From positions 1 to 64,000 of the forward strand of contig LNKV01000034.1 in NCBI GenBank assembly GCA_001465935.1: 64,000 bases of DNA, read 5' to 3'. The notes under the pieces were generated by a model, which saw only the letters and a program-made list of their open reading frames with translations, made no database searches and was not told where the DNA came from. Position numbers and translations under genes: made by a program. Below, piece by piece: positions 1 through 10,572 of the stretch (position 1 is its first letter; the number at the start of each line of letters is the position of its first letter). This stretch comes from Clarireedia homoeocarpa. Lineage: Eukaryota > Ascomycota > Leotiomycetes > Helotiales > Rutstroemiaceae.

Positions 1-3000
1 TTAAAGAGTTTATAAAATATAAGAAAGTTATTTTAATTTTAATAAATTAAAACTTCGATCTAACTAATTTAGAATAATATATAATTAAATAGATTTTTAA
101 TTAGATTATTATCTAGATTATATAAAGTAGATTAAATTAAAATTATAATTATATATTATAAACTATTTTTTATAATAACTTTAAAAATTAAATAAAATAA
201 ATATTTAATTTAATTAATTTAAATCTTCTTTATAAACTTTAGATATATTTTATTTTAAATAGAGTTTAAATTATAAAATTTATTAACTTTTAATTTATAT
301 AAAAAAATATTAATTTACTTTCTTTTATATTTTTTATTATTTTTTTAATAATAATTTTTCTAGTTATATTTATTTCTTTTATAATTTCTTTTATTCTATT
401 TATAATTTTATTTATAATTTTAATATTTTAATAAGAATAAATAACTTTAATTCTAAATAAAATTCTAGATAATTATTTTATATATTTTATATCGACTTTT
501 TATTTTATTAAAACTATTTTATTATTAATTATATATAAAAGAAATAATATATTTTTTATAATTATTATATAAAAATTAATTTATTAATAGATTATTTTTA
601 TTTTAATTTTTCTATATTATTTTAAGATTATATATTAAATTTTTATTATAATAAAATTTTTAAATATTTATATAATTTCTATATAATAATTAATATTATA
701 ATGATTTTAATTAAATTATCACGATACTATATAAGAATATAACTTTTATAAAGGTGAGTTAGATATTAAATATATAAATATATATTAGTATATATATAAT
801 TAAATATATAATCTCTTTCTATATATAAGTTTTTAAATTCTTATAATTCTTTTAATTCTTTAATTATTAATTCTAAGATTATTTAATATCTTAACTAGTA
901 GTTTTATTATAAAATAAATTTTATAAACTTTTATATTATATATTATCTTTTTAATATTTAATATAATTTTATTAGTAAAATAGATTTAAATAAAATTCTT
1001 TATATTATTATATATAAAAATATTAATATTATTATTAAAAATTTATTTTTTAACTAACTTTAAAAAGTTATTTAATATTATAATAAAATAGTAATTTATT
1101 ATAAAAGATTTTAAAATATCTTTTAAATTATTATTATTATTATTTAATTAAATTAAGTATTTAAATATTTAAAAAGTTTTATTAAATTCTTTTTAAATAT
1201 ATTTTTATAAATTATATTTCTTACTTTTATATATATAAGATAATCTTATATTAAATTTCTTATTTAAATTATTTAAATTATTTTAATTATTTATAAAATA
1301 TTTTTAAATATAATATTTATAAAGTAATTATTATTAAATTTTTAAAATCTTAAATATTAATAAAAGTTTTTAATAATTTATTTAATTATAAAGATATTTT
1401 ATTTATTAATAATTTTATTATAAATAAAATATTCTTATATATTTATTTAAATAAAATCGATAATAAAGATTATAAAAATAAAGTTAAATTAAATTTAATT
1501 ATTATTAAAAACTAAAAGCCTATAAACCTTATATTTATTATAAATAATTTCTTATTAAATAATCTATTTTTTTATATTTTAATTTAAATTAATAATTTTA
1601 TTTATATTATATTATTAAAAAAGTTTTATTTTAAATATTTTTATTAATAAAATAAATTTATTTTTTAAAATTTATAATATATTCTAAATTGTTTTAATAT
1701 TTTAAATATAATAAATATTATATTATAATATTATATTAAATATATATTAATAAATTATATATAATTATTTTAATATAAACTCGATTATATTTTTTATAAT
1801 ATTATTTATATTTTTAAAGATTAGAATTAATTATAATTTAATTGAAATTATAAAAAATATTTTAAAATTAATAATATTTTTTTAATAACTATTATAAATT
1901 ACTTTTAATAAACTTCTTATTATTTATAATTATTTATTTATAATATATAAATATCTCTTTATTATAATTTTATTTTATTTATTTTATAATACTTTCTTTA
2001 ACTTCTTTAATTTATATTATTATTTTTTATATATTTATTACTTTAAAATATATTAAATACTCTTTATAAGATTTAGATTAAATAATTATAAAGAATAAAT
2101 AATATTAAAAATCTAATTTATCTTTTTATATATTCTAATTAATTTATATTATTTTATCTTATAAAATAAATCTTTATCTTTTTATAATAATTAATTTAAA
2201 AAATAATTATATTTTTTATTTTTAGTTTTTAAAGTAATTTAATATAAATAAATAATAAATATTTAATATAATATTTTTAAGTTATTATATTATTTTTAAA
2301 TTTTACTTTCTTTTTATAATTAATTAAAACTTATTATTTATTATTATTTTTTATTTTTTTTCTTTTAGACTTTTAAAAATATTTAAACTTTTTAATATAT
2401 ATTTTTTTATTATTATAGAACTTTAATTTATTTACTTTTATATATTAATTAGTCTAATTAATAATATATAATTTTAATTTTTTAAAAGTAGATCTTTTTT
2501 AAATATTCTTAAAATTATATTATATCTTTTATTTATATAGAATTTACTTTACTTTTTAAATAATAAAATTAATATAAAATTTATTTATAAAAGGAATAAA
2601 AGATTAATACTTTTTAATTATATTATACTCTTTTTTATTTATTTAATAAAAATATTTACTTTTTAATATAAATTTATTTATAATATTAAACTTCTTTAAT
2701 ATATTAATATAAATTCTTTTCTAGTTAATATAGTTTAATTTATAAATAATTATATTTAATCGCGGCTTAGATTGAAATTAAAATTAATAAGTTTTTTATA
2801 AATCTTAAAAAAATATTATAAATAAAACTTTAAATTCTTTAAAAGTTAATAAATATAATAGTATATATTTTTTTCTAATTCTTTATATTATATAATTTAT
2901 TTTTATATTATATTATATATAATATTTATATAAACTTTAATTAAATATATTAATTTATATAATTTTTTATTATTTAATATATTATAAAATCGTTATTTTA

Positions 3001-3480
3001 TTTAAAAAGTATATTTATTATACTTGATTTTAATAAGAAATATAATTTTATATTTTATAAATCTAGTATTAATTATTTTTAATATAATTAATTTTAAAAA
3101 GTTATAATTAAAAGTGATATTTTAAAAATATTTATTTAAAATTATATAGTTATTTAATTAGTATACTTTTTAATAAGTTAATAAAACTTTATATATTTAT
3201 ATTACTTTTATTTATAATTTTAATATTAATAATCTATTAATTTTAATTAAATAAAGAATCAAAGATTTTAGTTTTTATTATAATAATTTGAGATTTATTT
3301 ATTATAATAAAGATCTTTCGATATTAATAGCTTAGAAATATAGTATTTTAAAGTATTACTAACTTAAATTAAATAAATAAAAAGAGAGATTTACTTAGTT
3401 TATTTAATATAGAAATAAAGGGTTATAACTATAAGATTATAAACTTAATTGATTATTATAATTATAGAAAATATAGAGTC
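1..3480. repeat. A/T-saturated RIP-like block
   Basis: This stretch is almost entirely A and T with only scattered G/C, has no open frame of note, and switches abruptly to normal composition near position 3490-3700. No simple tandem unit and no telomere repeat is visible. In filamentous ascomycetes such isochores are usually old transposons mutated C-to-T by RIP. The original element cannot be identified by eye. That the block is an RIP relic is an inference from composition. Confidence 0.8.
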
Positions 3481-3489
3481 TTTTATAGA

Positions 3490-3660
3490 TATCTAATTTT
3501 AATAACAAACGCTTTAATAGCAAACACTTTATAGTAAACGCGACGCTTTTTAGCAAATATATAGCGAACGTATAGCAAACGCTTTGTAGTAAACGTATAA
3601 CAAACGCATAGCAAACGCCTTATCGCAAACGCAAAACAAACGCATTGCAAACGCCTTTGT
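3490..3660. repeat. degenerate GCAAACGC-type short repeat patch
   Basis: About fifteen imperfect copies of a roughly 10-bp unit resembling TAGCAAACGC lie head to tail. Variants differ mainly at C/T and G/A positions (GCAAACGC, GTAAACGC, ACAAACGC, GCAAATAT). The patch sits exactly between the A/T block and normal DNA. It gives a meaningless minus-strand open frame rich in Ala, Phe and Val. Confidence 0.6.
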
Positions 3661-3686
3661 TTGTCGTGATTCATTTGATCTTACAG

Positions 3687-4354
3687 CTACTCGAACGGTA
3701 AATTTGACAGGGGGGTTTGGCATCCAAGAAGCAGAGTTCGTTGATGGATTGCGATTCTCTATACAGACTAGTAAGGCCTTGAAGATGAATGTAGACCTGA
3801 AACAAGGAATCCATTCTACGGCCTTGCCTGCGGGTACACAGTCTTTGAATTCGTTTATGTGGATCGTAAATACCAGCGATCCAAGTGCGAGAGTGAGGGC
3901 GCAGATGCTCGTCCCGTGTAAGTCTTCTTTAGGACAAAATTGATATTTTGGCTAATGATCAGAAGTCAATCGCAATATGTTAGTTGCTCTAAGACCAGCA
4001 GGGCCGTCTCCGTCAGCTATGTTAACTGTTGCAAAGCGAGCTCTGAATGCGAGCAGTGGCCAGTTTATGCCTCTTCAGAGAGATATGCAATTTGTCCGAG
4101 AGCTTCCCGATGATAGGATACAACTCCCTGTCATGACGCAGCTAGATGGGCAATACATCATCTTGGTCACTAATCCTGAAACCGTTAACAGTAGTGAGTG
4201 TAGACCCAAGCTCACCTGATTTGCTGCGATTGGGCTAATGAATTATTCATTACTAGGCCACGTAGAAACATCATCTACAAGAGCCAGCGGGAGTACCCCG
4301 CCATCGCATCCCAGGCGAAGCAAACGAAATAATGATATTCGAGCCACTTTGTGA
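3687..4354 (+). pseudogene. 3' part of an unknown gene, 5' end lost at the A/T block
   Basis: Three exons can be joined: 3687-3917, 3966-4193 and 4257-4354. The introns are GTAAGT...AAG and GTGAGT...CTAG, each with a CTAAT branch point, and the reading frame stays open through both to TGA at 4352. A TTACAG acceptor at 3681-3686 precedes the first exon, so it is probably internal. There is no ATG in frame before 3785, and upstream lies only the repeat patch and the A/T block. I do not recognise the family. The translated part (about 185 residues) has a mixed middle resembling a beta-rich domain and a basic, Ser/Pro/Arg-rich tail. Splicing looks intact, so the 5' exons were probably destroyed or separated by the repeat. 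It could still be expressed from an undetected upstream exon. Confidence 0.5.
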
Positions 4355-4890
4355 TATGTCAAAGACATCTATTAGCAGTAAACTCTAAGGCAGTCCAGCT
4401 AGCGAGATAGTAGGCGAGAATAGAAGAGACAGATGAGAGGATAAACAATGATAGGCAAGGTGAAAAAAAGGTCGGTTCGGTGCAAGAGATATGAAACAGC
4501 AAGAATAAACACGAGCGTCTTTATCGTACATTTGAACTTTCAAGGCGTGGGAGCGCTTGTCCAGCACAAGATAGTCGTACCGCTGACACCTCCTTCGACA
4601 AGTTCGCGGGGTGAATGCATTGACTGAATTACTGTTTGTCGTATAGGCAGATCACTATACATGTACAGTGCATTTCCAGTGCCAGTCCTCCAACCTTACT
4701 ACATAGTCACATGCAAGGCACACTGAACTTACTCCATATATTCTTTCTAGCCTCCAGGCCTCTGTAAGTTCTTCAATAGCCTCTACTAGTAAAGGAGTAG
4801 ATATATAGCAATCGTTTGTTTCGCTCAAGGCTATATCCTTATCCCCTCAGGTTTTGTTTTTTGGAGTTTTATTGCCCAGTACTGTAGATG
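4355..4890. other. intergenic, no gene seen
   Basis: No long frame, repeat or RNA gene is evident between the unknown 5'-lost gene and the decayed amidohydrolase. Confidence 0.5.
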
Positions 4891-4894
4891 CCTC

Positions 4895-5325
4895 TTCTCG
4901 CCAATACCACCTTTACGCTCGCTGGTTCTGGTCTCGCCATGCGCCAGCAACCCGTCGTCGTCGGCCTCCCCGCAGCTATATCTCCTTGCACACAGCCTAT
5001 TTGAGGTCCAAATCCTCAGCTCGCATAGCCATGATATGTTGGTCGAGTACAAAATCTGGACCGGGTACTTTGGAGTAGAGACCGTCTTGTACCATGGCCT
5101 AAGATCCTGTGCCTCGCTCTTCAGCGGGCTGGAAGACTAGCAGGAGTGTGCCGCTCCATGAGTCGTGCAGCTTGACTAAGGTCTCGGCCGTTTTATTCAT
5201 GTTAATGATTTCGTGACATGAGAAAGGGAAAAAGATTGGACCTACCGGCTAGCAGACATGCGATGTGCATATCGTGACCACAAGCATGCATGAGAGCTGT
5301 GGATGTGGCGATATGGAGTGATATA
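4895..5325 (-). pseudogene. decayed M20-family amidohydrolase (aminoacylase/IAA-amino-acid hydrolase type)
   Basis: Read on the minus strand, 5265-5300 encodes MHACGHDMHIACLLAG, the metal-binding signature of M20 (M20D) amidohydrolases, with the family's HACGHDxH histidines and aspartate. After a probable intron, 5025-5200 encodes WSGTLLLVFQPAEE and then a segment ending DFVLDQHIMAMRA, the expected next conserved block; the EE pair is the catalytic/metal-binding glutamate site. Between these lies an in-frame TAG at 5099-5101 where the family often has a Gln codon (CAG), and a second TAG lies at 4997-4999. The intron acceptor lacks AG, and a GRGGH-like remnant is in another frame. The N-terminal exons and C-terminal half are absent. 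This is a relic; the stops fit C-to-T mutation. Confidence 0.72.
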
Positions 5326-5423
5326 TAAAGTGGTCGATTTTTGTACATGAATGGGTACCTCAAGTATGTTAGATCTGGTGAAATTTTGTTGCAATGATGC
5401 AATAGTGGGAGTTGGGGGTGCAA

Positions 5424-5902
5424 GGTCTATTTAAGCTTGAAAGCTCCAGCTTCACCTTACATCAGCAAAATATTATTTTGGATACTTATAAACTCGATTA
5501 ATGATTTGTAAGCTGAGTTTATACTTTCATAAAGTAGAGATAAGCAGAGAATAGAATAACACACGGACGCTGTCATCCAGACTTGTCCGGCTGGTCATTG
5601 TGGATCGTTCTAGCCAACAGGCTGGGGCTCGGTCCGTTGTTCGCGCTCTTTCGCCCTCCGGGGTTCTGATCATTAAGGATGACACAGTAAGAGGCCAGTC
5701 CTCTCGTGGACTTGCCTAATCAGGTAAAAAGGGACTTGGTCACTCTTCTATTATCCGAACCAAATCACTGGTGAGAGCGCACCGAGCAAAAGATCTGTAA
5801 TCATTGCCTCACACGGGATGATTTCTCATATTTCTCATCGGTGAGATGGCATGAGGCTGAACTGTACAGGACGCTTGAGCAGCATTAATACATATACATT
5901 AT
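5424..5902. other. intergenic, no gene seen
   Basis: The 3' flank of the GH20 gene. Nothing beyond unremarkable sequence is recognised here. Confidence 0.5.
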
Positions 5903-7711
5903 CTATGGAGAGACCGCAGTCTGATTATAATACAGGTCGCAAGCATGAGGATGCTGAAGACAGTACTTAGGCACCAAAGGAGTGGCTCCAACACCATTGG
6001 CAACCAAATACTCTCTAAAATTGAAGATACGCTGCGTAAACTCCGTCACACGATTTTCCCCAGCAGCGTTCTTGTTTCCAGACCAAGATAACTCGGCAAG
6101 AGCAGCAGCTCGAGGCCACATCTTACTCGAGATGACAGTATCATCGACTTGCTCTGACCACAAAGGAGCTGTGACACCAATGATGCGTGCAGCTTCGGCC
6201 TTGGTGAGATTGGTCGTGAATTCATAATTGTAGATTCTCTGCCACGTCTTGTATGGCGAGCACCACGATCCACCGTTGCCACCGTAGTTGAAGCTGTCTG
6301 TGGTGGCTGTGGGATCAGGATTGGCTTGGACATCGTAGCGGGGATCGTTGCTGACCCAGCCACCGAATCCGCAGTCGAGATAGAAGAAATCTGACGAGGA
6401 AACGATAACATCAAAGCCAACAGATGTCAAAGCTTTGATGTTGGTAAGGCCGTTGTTCCAGCTCTGCAAGATAATATCCTTTGGCAATGTTGGAACTTGT
6501 GGTGTGCTGGTGTAAATGTCCTCCCACATGATGAGCTTTCGATTCTTGGGCTTGGTGAAGATTGGAAGAGCGTGATCAACCCAGTAAGTAAGTAGATCAT
6601 TGTATGTTCTTGATGCGTTAGCTGCAAACCAGGCGGTGGTTATGGCGCTTTCGTTGTAGCAACCAGTCTGAAGCTCATCACCTCCAACGTGGAAGAAGTT
6701 ATCAGTAAAGACATCAGAGAGCTCATTATACACGTTTGCTACAACGTCGTAGGTCTTGTTATTAAGAATCTCCAATTGTCCAGGGTTGGGTTCGACGGCG
6801 GTATGCAGAGCCCAGTTGTCATTAGACCACCAGGAGTTGGCGCAAGCTACGATTGAAGGATCCACCTGCTTCCATCCAGAAGAGGAGTGCCCAGGCATAT
6901 CAATCTCCGGAATGACACGAACAGCGCGTGCTCTTGCATATGCAATGACATTTTTGATGTCGTTGTGCGAATAGACCTCACGTGCCGAGTATGCATCTTT
7001 GGTCATCTGTGGGTAGACCGACATCTGCACCGGCCATGATTGCGCATCGTCCAAATGCCAATGGAGCACATTCAGCTTCGATAGGGCCATGCCATCAATT
7101 TGTTCATAAATCTTTCCCAAGCTAAGAAAGTTGCGCCCACTGTCAATCATTATGCCACGGTATGGATAAAGTGGCGTGTCTTTGATTGTTACCGGCTGCT
7201 CGACGAGGAGTCCTCCTTTCCCGTCCGAGATGATTATCTGTTGTAGAGTCGTGAAAGCATGGAGAGCTCCCCAAACCGTCTTTGCAGTTATAACAATCGA
7301 CTGTGACCCCGATGTGATATCCAACGTATATGACTCGTCAACGCCATGCTGCAGATCGGCTTGATAATTCGAGATTTGGACATCGACTTCGGTGATTGTG
7401 GAGGAGTTGGATGTTCGCTTGCTCTTCGGTGCTGTCGTGGGGAAGACGGCATAGGTAGCAATGGGTGCTTGTGTCGCTTGCGGAACCCATTTGAGACTCG
7501 TGATTGTGCTGAATGCGCGATTCCAGGCGTCGGATATGAGCGGGTTGGATGGTGTTTTCAACGTCAAATGTCCTGCTACTTCCTTCGGCCCAGACGTGCC
7601 CCAGGTGATTGAGACAGGAGCAGGAAGTGGATCGACTTTGACTGCTATACCCACGCTGGCGAAGGCGCATACGACAACCACGAAAATCTGCGCTACCTGG
7701 TGGAAATGCAT
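5903..7711 (-). CDS. secreted GH20 beta-N-acetylhexosaminidase
   Basis: Removes terminal N-acetylglucosamine/galactosamine from chitin oligomers and glycans; in fungi it acts outside the cell or in the wall. It is a single exon of 602 residues, the usual fungal length. The ATG at 7711 was chosen because it places a signal-peptide-like segment (VAQIFVVVVCAFASVGIAV) directly at the N-terminus; an upstream in-frame ATG at 7768 would add 19 poor residues. The N-terminal GH20b-like region spans about 20-180. The catalytic barrel contains HWHLDD near residue 220, PEIDMPGHSS near 270 and HVGGDE near 342, the Asp-Glu pair used in substrate-assisted catalysis. Several N-x-S/T sites fit secretion. The gene lies in the accessory zone but is intact and normal in composition. 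Which hexosaminidase paralogue it is cannot be told. Confidence 0.95.
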   Translation of the reverse strand: MHFHQVAQIFVVVVCAFASVGIAVKVDPLPAPVSITWGTSGPKEVAGHLTLKTPSNPLISDAWNRAFSTITSLKWVPQATQAPIATYAVFPTTAPKSKRTSNSSTITEVDVQISNYQADLQHGVDESYTLDITSGSQSIVITAKTVWGALHAFTTLQQIIISDGKGGLLVEQPVTIKDTPLYPYRGIMIDSGRNFLSLGKIYEQIDGMALSKLNVLHWHLDDAQSWPVQMSVYPQMTKDAYSAREVYSHNDIKNVIAYARARAVRVIPEIDMPGHSSSGWKQVDPSIVACANSWWSNDNWALHTAVEPNPGQLEILNNKTYDVVANVYNELSDVFTDNFFHVGGDELQTGCYNESAITTAWFAANASRTYNDLLTYWVDHALPIFTKPKNRKLIMWEDIYTSTPQVPTLPKDIILQSWNNGLTNIKALTSVGFDVIVSSSDFFYLDCGFGGWVSNDPRYDVQANPDPTATTDSFNYGGNGGSWCSPYKTWQRIYNYEFTTNLTKAEAARIIGVTAPLWSEQVDDTVISSKMWPRAAALAELSWSGNKNAAGENRVTEFTQRIFNFREYLVANGVGATPLVPKYCLQHPHACDLYYNQTAVSP

Positions 7712-8390
7712 CTTGACAGTTGAGCGGCTGTAAAGAGAAGATGGTAGGAATAGAAAAGCGTGAAGCAATGAAAATGCAGCATATTTACCATTTATAAAGA
7801 CCTAGCCCACAAAGAGTCAGGTACAGCTTACCAGGGAAATGACAAGCATCACGAAAGCGATGATTTGTACCAGGCTTCTGTTAGGGGAGAGGATATGCAA
7901 GTCTGCTTTCCTGTACACGGTATCAAGCGGCACGATGGAAATCGGACCGTTACTGCAGTGTTCAGTTTGATGAGATAATTTGATGAGATAATTTGATAAT
8001 ATAACTACGCGAAATTGTTGTTACATTGAAAGCAATTAGTGGAGAATACTGCGCCACTTTGAAACGTTGCAATTAGTAAGAACTGTGATGATCTTTCAGC
8101 TTGAAATATTAGAATATTATAAAGTATAAAGAAAAGGAGTACAACTATTAAGCCCCGGAACAAAAACTCAACCAAATTGATTTGTGGCCTCGAATCTCTA
8201 TCTAGAACGAAAACCTTCACTATATATATCAAGCTAAATGATTATACACTGGTAGGTATACAAGAGCTTCGCAATCACTTAAGCAAAACTAGTAGTCCTA
8301 CCGATCTCTACAAACCCAATATAAAGGAAATATATATTCGATATATACTTGAATTAGTGGAATAAAGTAGATTTGACTTAATATCATTAC
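7712..8390. other. intergenic, upstream of the GH20 gene
   Basis: The A/T content rises towards 8400. A short direct repeat (TTTGATGAGATAA twice, near 7967-7993) is seen. No gene is seen. This stretch probably includes the hexosaminidase promoter. Confidence 0.5.
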
Positions 8391-8392
8391 TA

Positions 8393-8826
8393 ACGTGCGA
8401 CCCTATCAAGTGCGCCACCCCATCAAATGCGCCAGCTCAAAATACACCAAAATAATACATTTTGATTTTATTTAAATAAAATAACTAATCAATATTTTAA
8501 GCTGATTTTTTAAATATAAGTTAGTATATATATAATATTATATTCAGCAAGTTTATAAACTATTAAGAATATTAATTATTTATATAGATTAAATTTATTA
8601 AAAATAAAAATATCTCTCTAATAAAAAAAAACCAAATCAAAAATTATAAACTCAAATCCTCTTAAAGTTTATATATAAGATCTTTCTATAATAGATAGCT
8701 TATATATCAAGTTTTAATATTAAATATTGACTAGTTCTTTTATTTAAATAAAATCAAAATATATTATTTTGGTGTATTTTAAAGTGGCGCATTTGATGGG
8801 GTGGAGCACTTGATGGGGTCGCACGT
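8393..8826. mobile_element. MITE-like element with long terminal inverted repeats, TA target duplication
   Basis: The left end (8393 onward, ACGTGCGACC...) and right end (...GGTCGCACGT at 8826) are inverted copies over about 88 bp, with only a handful of mismatches, several of them C/T or G/A transitions. Both ends are flanked by TA (8391-8392 and 8827-8828). Inside each arm a 17-18-bp motif (CCCATCAAxTGCGCCA) occurs twice in tandem. The 434-bp element has an A/T-rich centre and no open frame, so it is non-autonomous. The TA duplication points to the Tc1/mariner/pogo superfamily; this assignment is an inference. Confidence 0.85.
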
Positions 8827-8859
8827 TATTGTTGTTTTAACTTTCAAACAAACTTTAGA

Positions 8860-10355
8860 TTATAATATCGATATCAATACATATGGTACAATTTGAACCT
8901 CGCCAATTAGACCATAATGTTGTTCTAGTCCAAATCCTAGCTTTGTTAAAGTATTCCAATTAGATGCTACACCACCACCAGCCGTTTCAAGGCTGTCCCA
9001 AATTGGCCTGAGTGGGTTTTTCAATGTAGATGATACCTTTAACTCTAGCACGTTCTTTCCGGTCTGAAGAAACGATCCGATATCGACGGTAGGATTGGTG
9101 ATATCAAATGCAGGCAGATTTTTGCCGTTCAGTGTGCCAACAACACCGTCTGAGACAGGTGGAAGTATGAGGTACGCCCCCGCAGTAGAATGACTCGATA
9201 GAGGGTTCCAGTCAAAAGTCGTATTGTAGGATCCAATGCCAGTCGGCAACAAGTTCAACAGAAACCACGCGTTTGCTAGCCAAGTCTGCAGGCCCAGCGA
9301 TTTGCAAAAAAACTGTCAATTTGGTTGCTGAAGGAGAGAGTTTCCGCCTCGGGCACATCAACGTCTGTCATGACCTGTAACATATCCAAGGGCATGTTAT
9401 AGCCCATCTGGGCAAAGTAATTCATACCGAGGGTATCATGACTCCACTTCTCTACAAAACTGGTATATTCCTTCGATAGACCAGACAACAAGCCCCGAAA
9501 ATCAGCCAATATTCCCTCACCCTGATTTTCAGTGTCAAGTACATATATTTTTGTGGGACTTCTGGTCATGTATTCATTTTTCCCTACGATAAGCGGAAAA
9601 TAGGGGCTCAAGGAATACTAGACTAGTTAGCAAGTTTATTCATCGAGCTAGGGTTGAGTACGCACACCATATTTTGCCTGAAACTTTTCTAAAAGACCCG
9701 GCGTCCAATACGTGGCATCGGGAATTTCAACGCTATCCTCCCAGAGATTCTTACCTTCCTGTTGAAACAACTCTGTGATGCCATCGAGTAGGACATAATC
9801 CTCCATGAAGTCAGTAATGACCTTCGCACCGACAGCTGAAAAGTGGTCAATAGCCACGGAACCATTTTGAAATATAGTCTTTGGGTTCGAGCTCCACGCA
9901 GCAAGTTCACGTTCTAGGGGTTGAACGACGTAGTAAGCCTGGATAACGTAGTATAGCACGTTAGATGCCTTCTTAGAATTGATGTTAATAAAGCCTTTGA
10001 GATTGACCAAACTCGTCATATCTGTCAACGAGGCATTTGATATGGTATATTCTGGATAGGAGCTTCCCCAACCGAACGCACCATGGAAATCGGCTGCATC
10101 AGTCCCAACCTCAGTCACCGCAAACGTGACCGCACCGACAAACTCCCCTTTACCCCAGCCGGGAATAGTACCATTGAATATCACAGTAATGTTGGTGCTG
10201 TAATAATTCCAGGAAAGATCAGTACCTAGAATAGAGTCTGATCTTACCAGCTGCCAGGACAACCCTGAATTGCCCTTTTTGGCTGGTACATATCTATTAG
10301 CACTGTGGGCATAATCAAACAAGATGCCAGCATCCCGATGCGCTTCCAAGGCAAA
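8860..10355 (-). pseudogene. broken secreted glycoside hydrolase, GH106 (alpha-L-rhamnosidase)-like
   Basis: The minus strand encodes parts of a large fungal hydrolase that resembles GH106 alpha-L-rhamnosidase-like proteins (pectin side-chain breakdown). The first exon begins after a CTTAG acceptor at 10356 with FALEAHRDAGILFDYA. An intron at 9665 (GTGCGT...CTAG) rejoins the frame at YSLSPYFPLIVGKNEY. After NQIDSF the frame is lost by one extra T in a run of seven T near 9305. The next sequence (IAGPADLASKRVVSVEL) then runs, near 9255-9262, straight into the C-terminal block beginning NLLPTGIGSYN. A region of probably several hundred residues is therefore missing between them, and no start or signal peptide exon is found upstream. 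The last part ends GLIGEVQIVPYV and stops at 8860. The gene is plainly non-functional. The family name is from recalled motifs and is less sure than the breakage. Confidence 0.65.
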
Positions 10356-10572
10356 CTAAGGATTGGATAACGAACTATGCGAGGTTCGCATTACATTCGA
10401 AATTTCAAACATTCAATACTGTTGGAACTATCAAAAGATCATCCATATCCAAATGACAATGTAATCGATGAATTAGTGCACTCTCTATGTATCTTACAGT
10501 ATTTGGGAACAAAGTCGATGATATAATACACATATCCATATAGAGTGCCCCATTTCATCGTTGCATCCGAAC

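Noticed and set aside
1..3480. Possible telomere or centromere
   Set aside because: No telomeric TTAGGG units and no regular repeat; A/T saturation alone fits RIP better.
4831..5078. Overlapping open frames on both strands over the amidohydrolase relic
   Set aside because: They are shadows of the decayed M20 gene in other frames.
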